The notes beneath the pieces were generated by a model. It saw only the letters and a program-made list of their open reading frames with translations. It was not told where the DNA came from and ran no database searches. This document shows, one piece after another, positions 1 to 12,554 of a stretch of 64,000 nt of DNA; the first letter of the stretch is position 1, and each line of letters starts with the position of its first letter. The position numbers and the translations under genes are program-made. The DNA comes from Aspidiotus rigidus (taxonomy: Eukaryota > Arthropoda > Insecta > Hemiptera > Diaspididae), in NCBI GenBank assembly GCA_035079385.1, contig JAVHKY010000008.1, forward strand, positions 5,812,001 through 5,876,000, read 5' to 3'.

Positions 1-1136
1 ATTCACGTCGCGCGCGAGTTCCCGATCGTACTTTATTTATAGCCCAACTCGGTAAATTACGAACAAACGTAAATGAATACAGAATGACTAGATCAATGAA
101 GGCTCACCGACTATAGCATAATGTTCTTCATTGTCAGCAAACCTTGTACGGGACGACGCTATTATTATAATGCATGCACCTATAGGCCCTATACGTTATT
201 CGACGATGCCTAGTCATGTTTTATCATTAAGGTATATGTGTACAGTATAAGATAATGTTATTAGCTGAATTGCGTAAACATTATTGATCTGAGGAAAAAG
301 TTTTAGACAGCGACAAATACGACACGTCACGCTTTAGGTTTGCGCGAAAGAAAATTCAACTCGGTACGAAATTCGAGCTATACTTTTTGAGTGCTTTTTA
401 AAACTTTAAAAGTTCACGTCGGTCAAGTGTATAGGAGCTTGCATACAACGGAATATACGAGGCGAGCAAAGGTCATTTCCCGAGAAAATGAACTGTCGAC
501 AACTTTTCTTTCGAGTCGAATGATTAGGGCTATGATACAAAGTTTAATGTAGTTGAAGTTCGGAATTCGACGATAAACATGAATAAACATTCGTCAACTT
601 TCAAGGTAAGAAGGGGATTTAGGAGTAAATATGGAATGCCTTCTAAATGCGTAACGTTTACTATGACTAGATTTTCGTTAACTACGTCAACAAAACTGAC
701 AAGCGTTTAGGAAAAATAAAGCATGATGCACAAGTCTATAAAGCTGGCATACAAAACATACATCAGCATGTTCAAATAAAGGATGAATTTAGTGTAAGTA
801 ACCTGAAATTTTTAGCTTTTCTGTTCTCAAATCAATAAATTAGGTTCTTGACCCGTAGTGGACTACTAAGGACCTCAGTCCTGAAGTAACTGATACCGCT
901 TCCAAGTATTCAGGAGTAATCCTTGATGACTATCTAGTCTGACTAGAACCCTTGGACACACAAGAAGGCTGCGGCATCGAAGAGTAGCCTGCAAAACTTT
1001 AGCTATGGGTTGGATGCGAGGCGTATCATGGTGAAAGGAACTGTTGGTGCACAGCACAGTTGCCTAGTGCTTACTGGACCCATAAGCTCAGAGTCTAGTA
1101 CTGCTGCCAGGTAGTTTACCGCGCATATACCGATTA
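1..1136. other. No feature recognised
   Basis: A+T-rich sequence without a convincing coding region. The 60-codon reading frame on the minus strand at 875-1057 has no recognisable motif. I see no repeat shared with the rest of the window. Confidence 0.5.
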
Positions 1137-1620
1137 ATGGTCTTATGCTATGGGCGGTTATACAGAACTATCGTGGTTCCGGAGAAGAACACCATAGCCG
1201 AAATGGCTATCCAATGGTCACTAAGAAAGAAGAATGAATTGCTCGGGCCCACAATTTTTGAGTGGCCCCCAGCCGGAGAGGAGGACGATGAAGCGTGGCT
1301 ACGAAAAAAATTAATCAGTTGGTCCAGATACGGGAACTGTGGATCAACATTGTTATACCCAATTGAAGATGTTCCGTCGCCATATTATTGTCCAAGGCAG
1401 GGCCTCAGTGGTCATGGCTGCTTCAAGAAATACACACTCCGCTAAATGCCGACAGAAAGAGGACTCCAAGTGCTAATGTGGTAATGAGGAAGAGATCCCA
1501 TAACATGGATGGAAGTCTTGAGTCATTTGATGTCACAAAGAAGCACACACAGCAATCAAGCACCTTTTGAACGAGGATATAGAGGCGTGAAGAAGAAACT
1601 TCATGGTAACATTCACTACA
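1137..1620 (+). pseudogene. R1-like LINE ORF2 C-terminal scrap
   Basis: The frame at 1137-1445 (102 codons) ends in SGHGCFKKYTLR. This resembles the block just before the C-terminal Cys/His region of ORF2 in R1-group non-LTR retrotransposons, where a SGHGCF-type motif is followed by a zinc knuckle. The upstream part, with PEKNTIAEMAIQWSLRKK and an acidic stretch, is less conserved. The zinc-knuckle cysteines expected next are not in frame; reading jumps to another frame at about 1430-1570 (KRSHNMDGSLESFDVTKKH), which suggests frameshifts. Nothing of the RT or endonuclease remains. It is a short decayed fragment. The family assignment rests mainly on one motif and is tentative. Confidence 0.4.
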
Positions 1621-1678
1621 AAAGATACAAGCAATCCAGAGAACATGCTCTTTTTTTTATTTATTTATAAACCGTTCA

Positions 1679-2278
1679 TTAGAAAAACAAACAAACAAAC
1701 AAACAAACAAACAAACAAACAAACAAATAAATAAAAAGAAAAGAAAAAAAAATACATGAAGAAAATACGGTTTTTGAATAGGGCTTCGACCGAAGAGTCA
1801 TTTTGCCCGATGATGTAACATAATTGTGACTGAGGTAGAAGACAGGGAGAAGCAAGTGGATTAGATAGTGAGGGTAGGAGAGAGAATTTAAGAATGAGTA
1901 AAGAGCAGGAAAGACAGAAAGGTTGGTGATATGGAGGCCATTGAGTGCAGCGAAAACGCGTTGAATATTAGAGTTGATAAGTGAAGAGTGAAATGTTTTT
2001 TGTTGAGTGGTAAGATGTGGACATTGAAAACGAATATGGTTCAAGTCGGCCGCTATCTTGTCTTGCGGATGAAAAGGACAATCAGGACATATGTTTGGTA
2101 AAAATTTTGCTAAATTGTACGGGAGCCTGTTGTGATTGAATCGAAGTCTGCAAATTGAGACAGTGAAATTTCGGTTAACGTAGTTTGACAATATGTACCA
2201 GGGATGAGTGGGAATTGAGTTTTCTAGATGGAAGTATTGAGATGAGAGGGAAATATTTTCCAAGTAGTGTTTTGCCAT
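1679..2278 (-). pseudogene. LINE C-terminal Cys/His segment
   Basis: The 199-codon frame continues the LINE polyprotein after the RNase H. Around residues 64-85 it shows CPDCPFHPQDK followed by LNHIRFQCPHL, the C-x2-C...H-x4-C pattern that ends ORF2 in many I-like LINEs and is thought to bind nucleic acid. The last 30 or so residues are translated from the simple (GTTT)n/A+T tract and are not real protein. The normal end of the protein cannot be fixed. Confidence 0.75.
1683..1729. repeat. (AAAC)n microsatellite at the LINE 3' end
   Basis: About eleven AAAC units followed by AAAT units. It lies at the 3' side of the minus-strand LINE, where a short tandem tail is expected. The tail reads (GTTT)n in the element's sense. 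Confidence 0.85.
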
Positions 2279-2832
2279 TTTTCTTCGTTTTCTTCTCGGG
2301 CTATGCCTAAGAGGAAATTTGCACTAATGAATAAGTATTTAGCGGCAGACTGCGAGGAGCAAGCCGCTTTAGCTGCCGAATCAACTCGTTCATTGCCCTC
2401 AATTCTCTTGTGGCTGGGGATCCACATAAAAGAAGTGCTGATGTTCTTAGAGTGAAGTAGATGTTGGAGGAGGAAGCGAGTGTTAATGATAGTGGGGCTG
2501 ATATTGTGATTGTAGGGTGATTCTATGATTGCATGAAGGGCCGAGAGAGAATCGGAAGCGATAAGGATTTGGTTATGCGGAGAAGAAGAAGGATTAGATT
2601 GAGATACGAAGTTAAGAGCCATGAAAATAGCAGCAACTTCGCAGTCATAGGACGAGGATCCGGGACAAATTTGGAAGTTCCTTACAACTCCCGAAAAGGA
2701 GTCGTAGAAGGCCGCACCGCAACCGGAAGTCATCTTTGAGCCATCGGTGTTTATGATACGGTCATCACGGTATTGAGTTTCAATTAGTTCGGCAAATTGT
2801 AGCGGTATGGCAACCTTGTGTTTCCGTGTCAA
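2224..2832 (-). pseudogene. LINE RNase H domain
   Basis: This 202-codon frame holds a type I RNase H fold with all four acidic positions visible: NTDGSKM (Asp), DCEVAAIFMALN (Glu), IASDSLSALHAI (Asp) and GNERVDSAAKAA (Asp). It follows the RT in the same strand but a different frame, with the junction near 2828, and passes into the C-terminal segment by another frameshift near 2270. RNase H would remove the RNA strand of the RNA/DNA hybrid. Its presence separates this element from Jockey-clade LINEs, which lack RNase H, and fits the I group. The domain is locally intact but has no start codon of its own. Confidence 0.85.
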
Positions 2833-2833
2833 A

Positions 2834-4607
2834 ATTTCTAACGGCCAACGATGAAAAATTTCGAAATAGGTGAGGTATTGGTAAGGATAGCCATCTATCG
2901 ATGGGAGCGAGTGTGGGAGTTTGAAATATTTTTTTTATAATGCGAGATAACAAAGGTTTTTTGGAGGGGATGAAGCGCCAATTACGAGAAATATTCGAAA
3001 AGGAGAGAATGAGCTTTCTATTTGTCCAGGAGGCCAAGCGAGTACAATATTTTTGTGTAAGATATATTCTACGGAGTTGTAAGGGAAGAATTTTTGCTTC
3101 AGCTTCCATAGCAACAATTGGTGTGGTTTTTATGGCTCCTAAAATGTAGCGAAGGGCCTGATTATGAGGTACGTCGAGCTTTTTCAGACGAGAGGGAGCA
3201 GCGGAACCGAAGAGGAAGGCCCCGTATTCCATTTTACTACGAATAATGGCTTTGTATAGCATCGACAGGATGATGGGATCACCACCCCATTCGGTGCTAG
3301 ACAAGGCTTGAAGGATGTACATGGCCTGGGAGCATTTGGTACGAAGGAAGGAAATATGAATGTTCCACGTAAGACGACTGTCCAGGTTGATGCCTAAGTA
3401 CTTGAAGAAGGAACAATTTGGGATTTGTTCGCCCTTGAGGAAGGTACACGCATCTGCAAGGTTGTAGGCTCTTAAGGAAAACAGAACAGAAACGCATTTT
3501 GGAATGGATAAACTCAGGAATAGTTGGTCTAGTTTGTTTTGGAGGACGGATAAGGTGGTAGTGAAGTGTAGAGTAGTGGTAGCAACTTGAGAATGAGCGT
3601 GGTAGATAACCAGGTGATCAGCAAAGGAAAGTATGGTAGCTGGTAAATGTATGTTTAAAACAGTGAGGATATATAGATTAAATAAGATAGGGCTCAGGGA
3701 CGAGCCTTGGGGAAGACCTAATTAATTTATCCTAGTTATTGAAGGATAGTTAGCGTGAGTGAATGTAAATGTTTGAGGAGACATCAATTTGAGAATAAAA
3801 GTAGAGAAATGAGGGGGAATATTCAGATTTTGTAGAGTTTGACACAAAATTGGTAAGCTGACACTAGGAAAAGTGGAGTGGATATCTATGAAAAGGGCGT
3901 TCAGGTGTTGCTTGTCTATAAAAGCCTGATATATGTCCCTGACGAGGGAGGTGACACAGTCGATAGCACTGCGTTTATTTCGAAAGCCGTAGCAGTTGTG
4001 TGGAATAATACCTTTTTGTTCCGACCAGTGTCTGAGTCTGGCATTTAGCATAGATTCAACAAGTTTTCGGATGCATGAGGATAGGGCAATAGGACGCAGC
4101 TTTGAATCGTTTTTTGGGGATAGGGATAATCTGGAAATGAGTCCATGCAGAAGGGATGACGTTGTTTCGCCACAGACGGTTGATAATTACTAGAAGAGAC
4201 TTTAGGCTAGGTTCGGGTATTGACTGAAGGCAGCTGTAAGAGATTCCGTCAAGGCCAGGGGCTGTAGATTTCCTTGAACAAAGAATTGAGTAGAATTCTT
4301 CCCAAGTGAATTGACTGTCTAATAGGTTATTTTGAGGAGGAGGGGATTGTAAATATTTAATATTAACCTCTGAGAAATTTGGAGCCCTTGGTGAGACGAC
4401 TGTGTCAGCAAAGGAAAGTAAGTCATCCTGAGAGATTTTGTGTTTAAAGGGATTGCGACCGGGTCTAAATGCTTTGGAGCACCGCCATATTGTGCCGAAT
4501 GTCTCTGTTAAATGACGAACTGAATTTTCTGAACGATTCCCCTTGCTTAACACTGCCCTATCATAAACTCCATACCCACCCTGAGCATAAGAAATAATTA
4601 TCAACAA
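2834..4607 (-). pseudogene. LINE reverse transcriptase domain, inactivated
   Basis: Successive minus-strand frames 4607-4056, 4051-3722, 3721-3500 and 3497-2780 give a LINE RT: STAPGLDGISYSCLQ (motif near the RT start), IPIPKK, FIDIHSTFPSVS (motif A, Asp kept), GLPQGSSLSPILFNLYI (motif B), FADH in place of F/YADD (motif C, second Asp changed to His by codon CAC at 3614-3616), then FKYLGINLDSRLTW and a thumb region. An in-frame TAA lies directly before GLPQGS. The enzyme would prime reverse transcription of LINE RNA at a nicked target. With the altered motif C, the stop and the frameshifts, it cannot be functional. Confidence 0.85.
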
Positions 4608-5979
4608 AATTTCAGCATAACATGCAGCTATAGTTAATCTAGCGCAAGCCTAGTGTACTTGAAGTGCCTCTGTAGCCAAACACATCGTATACTAGGCTGA
4701 GAGGGGTGACCCCGTCAGTTACCGATTTAGGAGAAAAAGAATTTTCTACACGTGGAGTCCTACAAACTAGCTTTGCTGGAAGTAAGATTACATTTCTAAT
4801 TAGGGTAATCTTTTTGGTTTTGACCAAAATTGAGCCAGAATAGAATAAAATAATGTTGAGAGAATTAAGAGCCAGAGAAACGGGGATAAATAGAAGACCT
4901 AAGGGCTGCTTTCGTGATACCCAAGAATTGTGCTCGTGTCTAAGAGATGTCGACTGCCTAAACTGTTTAGCTCGCTTGGTACGAGTTTATCTGATTTAAT
5001 TTGCACCAATCATTGAACCGTGTGCAGTTCCTAGCACATAACTTCAGATTCCTAACAACATTTCATTTTCATCACACAGAATAATTCAATCATCAGTAGA
5101 CTATTCACACAATCATCCAACAGGATTTTATCTGCATTTAAAATTGAGAATACATGCCCACTCTTATGCAACCGACCATGCAATCTTTTCCCAACGGAAT
5201 GCTGCATTCATCTTTGGTGCTCATCTGGATGAACAATTGAGTAAATTAATCAGCGACAGCGAAAAATTTCGGTTGGCAACACATCAGTACACCAACATTC
5301 CGCGACTCTACACAATTTAGTTCCTTTAGAAGTCGCACATGACCAAGAGCACACTAGAATCGTCAATTTAACAGCCACTTATTCGTGCAAATTATGTATT
5401 GTGCACTCATTCTGGTTTCATGGGGCGATGAAATAGTATACTACGAAAAATATTGTATACGGTAGCGAAAAGAGTATTCTTCCTAATAATTACGAGACAC
5501 AATGCTGCAGTAACGACGGTGGTACTGCCGTACTCATTCGTATGAAAAATTTATCTACCTATAGTCGTCGTCTTCTCGCTGCACCGACTCGGATATGGGC
5601 CTCAAACGAGAGTAATGCGCGCATAATTCTAAGGTTATAAAGAAAGCGTGGGTAGCCACCGTAAGTAAATGCTGTTGATAGTGTAAAGATGCGAAGCTGT
5701 AAAGAAACAAAATTCAACTCGCAAGATGCTCTTGACATAAGGATTTTCATTTATGGTACACTCGTAAACACGAGAACGTAAAACAAAGAACGCGACGGAA
5801 CATCGATAATTCATACCGACGAAAAATATTGCCCAAATCTGTGAATTACAGCGCTTACTGATCAAGTAAGTTGCCGCTTGGGACAAATTCATAAAACTGA
5901 TTGACGAAAATTTTGAGTGTTTCATTTATTGAATTTTACAACTGAGAATTTGCTTCCGACAAAAAAAGGTTTATGAACC
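4608..5979. other. No feature recognised
   Basis: A+T-rich sequence with a few small frames (for example 4639-4827 and 5635-5925, minus strand) that show no known motif. No repeat seen. Confidence 0.45.
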
Positions 5980-7440
5980 ATTGAAGTGACATCGATTTTT
6001 GGTCGAAATCGACGTCAATCGACCGAGAATTTACTTCTTTCAGAGTCTTCTTGGTTGAATTTGCGTCAAAAGATTGTTGAAATCGACCTCAAGTCGACAT
6101 CAATATCAGGTTGATACAAGGTTGACACATGTCGACTATACTTCGATTAACTTGCACGTCAATTTCGAATCGATTTCGAGTCAACTTCTCCAAATTCTTC
6201 ATCAACCTTGGACCAGCTGCTCAGTTACGTTGATTTATTTGATTCAACTTCATCATCCACTTGAAATCAACTGCTCTGTTTGGTCAATTTGAAATCACAT
6301 TCTACTTGGAGCTCCAGTAAGTAATGTACGCTGATCGACTTTTAATCGACCTCAATTTGACGACAATCTGAACGCAATATCAAATTGACTTCCCCAAATT
6401 CTTTATTGACCTAAAATCAATTGTTCTGTTGGGTTAATTTCAAGTTGATCAGTTGGACTGTGGGCAAATTTTGGTTCACTTTGAATCAACCTAATTTCAA
6501 TTTTTCTTCAAATTTTTCATTGACCTAAAATAGACTGCTTTGTGGGAATTTAAGTCAAATTTTGATTGGAGCTCCAGAAAAGTAAGAAAATTTCAAGTTG
6601 ACTTCTTCAAATTCTTTATTGACCTGAAATCAACTTCTCTGTTGTGTCAATTCCCAGTTGGAAGTGTACATCTCCCCTTCTAATTGACCTCAAATTGACG
6701 TCAATCTGAAGTCAACTTTGATTCTACTTTTCCAAATTCTTCATTAACCTGAAAGAATTTGAAGTCAAATTTCACTTGGAGCTCCAATAAGTAATGTAAG
6801 CTGATCGACTTTTAATCGACCTCAATTAGACGTTGATCTGAACACAATTTCAAGTTGACTTTTCCAAATCCTTTATTGACCAAAAATCAACTGTTCTGTT
6901 GAATTTATTTCAAGTTGATCAGTAGATCTTCGGGGAAATGCTGGTTGACTTTGAATCAACCTAATTTTAATTCTTCTTCAAATTCTTATTGACCTGACAT
7001 TAACTGCACTGTTGGTTCAATTACCAGTTGGAAGTGTACATCTCCATGGATGCATACGGTGAAACTCTTACTCGTAATTAACCTCAAATCGACGTCAATC
7101 TGAAGTCAATTTTGATTCAACTTCCCCAAATTTTTCATCGATCTAAAATTGACTTGCTTTGTTGCATCAATTTATAGTTTTTCAGTAATATGCACTGGTC
7201 AACTTTGTATCTACCTAAAATCAATCTGAAGTCAATTTCAAGTCGACTTCTTCAAATTTTTTTGTTGACCTAATATTGGTTAGATTAATTTCAAGTCAAT
7301 TTGTACCTTCAAATCGACCAAAAAAGTACGTCAATCCAAAGTCAATATTGAATTGATTTCTCCAAATTATCAATTTCAAGTCGATCTGTAGTTTTCTAGT
7401 AAATCACCCCAAATCAACGTCCATCTCAAGTCACACCCGC
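5980..7440. repeat. Degenerate TCGAC/TTGAC-rich repeat, locus 1
   Basis: About 1.4 kb made of diverged units of roughly 100-140 bp. Each unit carries the order: AATCGACCTCAA or similar, GACGTCAATCTGAAGTCAA, then CTTCTCCAAATTCTTCATTGACC-type text, AAATCAACTGCTCTGTTG, and TTTCAAGTTGATC. The marker CCAAATTCTT recurs near 6190, 6395, 6605, 6730, 6965 and 7125. The short words TCGAC, TTGAC and their complements recur every 10-20 bp, so each unit is itself built of smaller motifs. There is no coding potential. The same family occurs at 14.5, 16.9 and 29.5 kb. Confidence 0.8.
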
Positions 7441-8431
7441 TATCTAGCTGAATGAGTCCTGTTCTTGGATTAATATAAGCGTAGGGTACCAAAAGTCAAG
7501 CTATTTAGTCAATGGATCAACATTAAACCATACTGGGCCTACTATTGGCCTTCATGAAACCAGGCCTAACATAAGGCTAGCATACAAGCCTATACTAAAC
7601 CACCTACAGATTACAAGGATAAGGGGAGGTAGATTGAACTTGCAGATCTCAGAATCAGGCTTGGGGTCAGGGTACATGACGTCACCAGCTAATGACGTAA
7701 TTTTCGAAAGGGACCCTCTGAGTCACGCTGATGACGTCACCAACTGATGACGCCATAGTGGGAGGGGCTTTGAAGACACGGCTGATGACGTGAGTTCATC
7801 ATAAAGGAAGGGATACAGCATACAGGATTATTAGGGTCTAGATCCACTATGAAACTAGAGTGAATTGCCTGGAACAAATGCTATTCGAGGGGGAGTCCGG
7901 ACCTAGGATAAGTGTCGCCATTCTAGGAGGAGCTTTGGCCTCGCAAGAAGGAAGTTGTGGTCTCGCAAAAATTGAGGATTTTCCCCGAAGTGTCGGGGGG
8001 GGGGGGGGGGGTTGTGGCCTCGCGAGATTCGCATTTTGTCGTAGGGTTTTAAATGGGATTAGGGTATGAAAAAAAACATGAAACATGTCTAAAAGCGAGT
8101 TAATTTGGTTCACTGTGTATGAAACTAAATATTGAAGAGATCGAAGAAAACCTGGCGTCTTTAGAGCGTGGGAATTTCACCATCTGTCCTCCATAGAGAT
8201 TTAGGCTAACAATACAGATCACCCGTTAGTCGAGACAAGAGAGGTTTTTATCTTTCTACGAGGTTTTGTTCTCTCTAGAGAAGTCCGTGCTCAAAATTCT
8301 CCCAAGCTTCTCCTCTATTCCTCACGGTTTTTTCTGATGACGCTAAGACCCCTTCATTGATAGTTAAATTTGGCAGAGGACAAAGGACATACCTCCCAAA
8401 TAACCCCACGTGAAACAGGTTCTCTGCAAGA
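7441..8431. other. Spacer with scattered TGACGTCA sites and a poly-G tract
   Basis: At 7675-7800 there are several TGACGTCA-like words (for example GATGACGTCACC at 7729-7740), related to the repeats at 8.4 and 44 kb. A run of 17 G lies at 7995-8011. No gene seen. Confidence 0.5.
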
Positions 8432-8868
8432 AGAAGAAGAAATAGATGCCATTGCAGGACTGCAATGGCAGCGGGGAACCCACTGTCTTGAGTTCTCTAG
8501 AACCCGAAGTTTTCCAAGTCCTAAAATCATGACGTGACAACTTGAACGCGCTGCAATTTCAAGGAAGCCATCGTCTTTCCAAGTCCCCTTCCTATCATAA
8601 TATGCCTGGAGGCTCGAAATTTTTCCAAGTCCCCCTCCTATCATATATAGCTCAGAGGTAGGAATTTTTCCAAGTCCCCTTCCTAGCATATATGGCTAGA
8701 GGGTCGAAATTTTTCTAAGTCTCCCTCCTATCATATATATAGCTCGGAGGTAGGAATTTTTCTAAGACCCCCTCCCCTCTCTGTGACGTCATCAACCTCG
8801 CTCGCGTTCGCGCTCGCGGACGAAAAATTCCTGGAAGTACCCGTAACAAAAGAGATAGCAGGTTCCCC
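8432..8868. repeat. Dispersed repeat with TGACGTCA and TATATATGATAGG motifs, copy 1
   Basis: Starts with a 20-bp palindrome (CCATTGCAGGACTGCAATGG, 8438-8457). It contains four tandem-like blocks of CCAAGTCCCCNTCCTATCATATATAGC, a TGACGTCATCAACC site and a C+G-rich CGCTCGCG stretch. The complete unit is found in inverse orientation at 24350-24731 with only scattered substitutions, which defines its ends. No protein is encoded, so this is a non-autonomous repeat. Confidence 0.85.
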
Positions 8869-11800
8869 GTTAAAAAAAAAAAAACGAGAAATAAGAAGAA
8901 AGAGGTGTTAGAAAAATGGAAAAAGGAAGGGGAATAGAGAGGACAAAAGGAATTTTGTCCAAGTCTCGTGATTAGTGAACGAAAACTCCACTCGAACGGA
9001 GTAAACAGAGGGAAAATTACAAGAACAGCTTTTCCTATGATTACTCTCTTGGATTATTCGAGGGTTTCCGTTCAATATGTCTAGCCGGAACTTGGTGGAC
9101 CGAATCGATTCGATTCTCCCAACTAGGTTAAAGCCACCACCCAAAAGTAATCCTGGGTTCATCAATAACAAAAATCGTACTCTTGACCTCTTCCCTGAGA
9201 TTCAACGTCAATTGCACTCTTATAGGAATATGGTTACATGAGAAGAAAAGTCACTGACATCTCATAAAAATTTCATCAAGGAAGTCAAAGAAAGGGCGAG
9301 AGAGATTGCAGCAATAGATAAGGCAAAGTTCTATTCATGAAGGACAGCCGGAGCAATGATAGAGTATTAATCTGAAACTCACAGATGAAGAAGTTGATTT
9401 CAAAAAAGAACACAAGTCGATGTCTATCATCCACTCGTATCCAGACGTCATTCGAAGATTCCGCCCATCGAATTCTCGTACTTGAAGTAAGACCAGACTT
9501 TTCTACTACCACCCGGCTTCCATCTTCACAGAGCGAATTTCAAGACAGACCGTAAGTTCGACTAGCTCAAGGGAGTATCATTTTCAATAGAATTGGTTTT
9601 CACGTCTTTCCAAAGATACGGTTGACCCTATATCTACTCCGTTCTTGCATTCTTCCAAAACCTCCTTGTTGTTTATTGCGTAATGCGCTCCACTCAGCCA
9701 ACTTTTCGTGCAAAATGAAGAGTAAATATCCAAGTTTTACTCAAGTGGCTGAAATAATAATTTACGCGGCTGACCGACAAAAACTTTCTCAAATAAAACT
9801 CATTTCTTAATACATAAGGACACATCTCCTACGCAGAAAACACCCTCGCAATGATATTACTTCTCTTAAAGCAACCACGGGTTTTTCTCGGGTAAATTTA
9901 TATTTTCCACGGTGCAGCGCGAGTCTTTTTCGAATGAAAAAAGCTGGTATTTTTCGCGCCCGAAAAATTCGCCATTCTGTACTTATCATTCTAGTCGGCA
10001 GACAAAATTACCAACGAAAGAATTCTCTCGATTATCCAAGCGTTGACAGAAAACTTCAATTGTCTTCGAAATAAATTTTTATAATGAAACGAAATATTAG
10101 TTGCCAAAAATTTGGATACGGACGAGGACAAAAATTCAGAAGAAAGTATCGGCGAGACCTTGTCGTCGTAATTAAAAACTATACGCGCCGACTTTGCAAA
10201 AGCTTCGCAAAAGGGTTTCAAAAATTTCAGTCTCTCTTTCTTCTCTTTTTTTTTTTCCTTCTTCTAAGAATGTAAAATAACACGCAGGATTAACTTTGAT
10301 GACGTAATACCTGAGCTTTTACTTTTCTACATTTCTTTTTTCTTTCTTTTTTTATTTATTATTCTCTTTTCCTTCTTTTAATTCTGCTTCGCGTAAGTGC
10401 TTTAGTCATACTTCGACGATTTCTTCACTAGTTCACCTCGAAGGATGGGAAATTAATGGTTTTATACGTACAGGTCGCTTCGGAGAATCGTAAAAAGAGC
10501 TTCAAATTGACACAACCGAGAAGCGCAGCTTTTGCTCTACGGCAAAATGTACACAAGACCGAAGAAAAACACGCACGATATTGGAAAGAATCACACGTTT
10601 GACAACTTTTTGCCAATCAAAAATAATCAAGTTTGGTTTATTCATACATATATAATAAAGTTTGATCATTAAACTAAATAAAACTTTTCCAGTCGACGGT
10701 TACAAGTTTCAAATAAGAGCGTACCAAGAGTTTCCTCACTTCTATGATCTGTTACATCACTCATTAATCCTTCTCGAAAGATAAAATTTGAGATACGAAT
10801 ACAAAATCTCATAATTCACAAGTCAGCACGTCGGATTTCCGTGTTAATTGATATGCATTGCACATCGATAAAAATGTATTCAAAGAAGGTTAATAACTGA
10901 GACAGGTGTTCACGATTACCCTTCAGCAGTCGGTGGGAGTGGAACATTAGCTTTTTTTTTCCCTTCTCCCATTTCTTTAGACCGTTTTGATATTTTTAAA
11001 GAATGAATACCCATTGTCGAGTACAGAGGAGTAAAGCTTTATGAATGAGAGTGCCGCGGATTAAGGTCATCCAAAATGAGATAAAGCTAGAAGATGCACA
11101 AAACGATAAGAAACGGAAAAAATTACAGAACATAATATTATTATTATATTGTAGTCCTTGAAGCGAAATGAATTGTCGTTTCACCATCTTTGTTTTTCAA
11201 CTATCTTTTTCTCATGGTTCGCACGACGCGCATAATTTATACTTATTTCTCGATTTGGTTTTTAATAATTTTGCCGGAGTCGAAGCAGTCAGTAATATCC
11301 AAGAAAAGAATCATACACTGCATCTTATCATTACAAGATAGCCTAAGAAAACGGAAGCGCTCTGTATACCGCGGTGGGAGTTGAGATAATACAGGAAAAG
11401 CAAATCAATGCACTAGCTTAGCTTCTACATTCTTGATGCGTGGTAGTGTGTATACAGTTATAATACACGAGGTGAATAAGTATCTAGTTTTTACAACTCG
11501 TAAAATTGTAACATACACAATTCGCAATATTCGCAGGTGTTTCGTCGACAAAACAGGTTCGAAAATTAACTCCGTAAAGTGAATTCTACGACACGTAAAC
11601 TTATTTTATGCATATTGTACACACAATATAGAGATAGTGTAACAGAAATACACTCTGTACGCATTACACGCTATACCGATTTGGGTATACAAAGCATAGA
11701 CAAAATCGAGGTCACCAACTGGTATTTCATTCGCTCTAAATCCTCATGCTACGGACGCGGATATGTGTATATGGTTCTTCTACAATGATGATCTTCCAAA

Positions 11801-12554
11801 ATTATAAACTTGATCTCGACCTATGGATATGATCCTTGACCCAAGCTGAATATACGCGGATAAGCTTCTCTGAATGTCGCGCATACGCAGAACAAATTGG
11901 TCGTTAATTTTCTATCCTTTTCACGAACTCACGCGGCAGAAATTGCGGATGTTGGAAATCAGAAATGTAACGACAAGATTTCTATTACAAAGTTTTCTTA
12001 CGCGGGTCTGGAAAGTGTCGAGTGTGAGAACCCTCAAAAGTTGAGTTCTTTAAGGTAGCTGCTGCAGTTTGGTGTCAGATTTTGAGCAATCGAACAGCTG
12101 AGACCATCAGCGAGGAATTTGCAATTTAGGCTATTTTCAATCAACTGTCATGAATTATTTCTCTTTCCTATCTGCGAGGATAGAATTTATGGAAGTCCTG
12201 AAAGTTTCCTCCCTCTACGTAACTATCGTAACTTTCTTTGATATTACGCTCTGATTTTTGTAAGTCGCTTCTCTGTAAAAGTTTGAACCGAAATCCATTC
12301 CCTTATGACGTCATACTCTCCTGCATTCTCCTCGTCTTTAAAGCTTTTCAGTGATGTGAGATCTTGACGATGTCATACACGTATACTCCTAAATTTTTCA
12401 AGTTCCCTCTTTATTTCCTTCAAACCACACGAGAACATTGATGACATCACACGCCCTTCTTCGACTTATATTTTTGCAGACAACTATGTGCATTAACCAA
12501 TGACGAGGATACTCGAAAGAGTAACACAGAAGAAAGATGCAAAAGACCGCACGA
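8869..12554. other. No feature recognised
   Basis: Mostly A+T-rich unique-looking sequence. Frames up to 87 codons (8908-9171, 9285-9512, 10084-10275) show no domain. Pyrimidine-rich runs lie at 10230-10390. Short TGACGTCA-like words occur at 12300-12460. I cannot exclude introns or regulatory DNA of a gene outside the window. Confidence 0.45.

Larger units (their letters stand above)
1640..4607 (-). mobile_element. 5'-truncated I-like LINE (non-LTR retrotransposon)
   Basis: On the minus strand the order is reverse transcriptase (about 4600-3100), thumb/connection region, RNase H (2832-2300), then a C-terminal Cys/His segment (about 2130-2030). RT followed by RNase H and a C-terminal CCHC-like region is the ORF2 architecture of the I superfamily. 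The apurinic endonuclease and ORF1 are missing, so the copy is 5'-truncated near 4607, as is common when reverse transcription stops early. The 3' side (low coordinates) runs into a (GTTT)n tract as read on the minus strand. Frameshifts near 3500, 2828 and 2270, an in-frame stop near 3721 and a mutated catalytic Asp show that it is dead. Confidence 0.85.
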
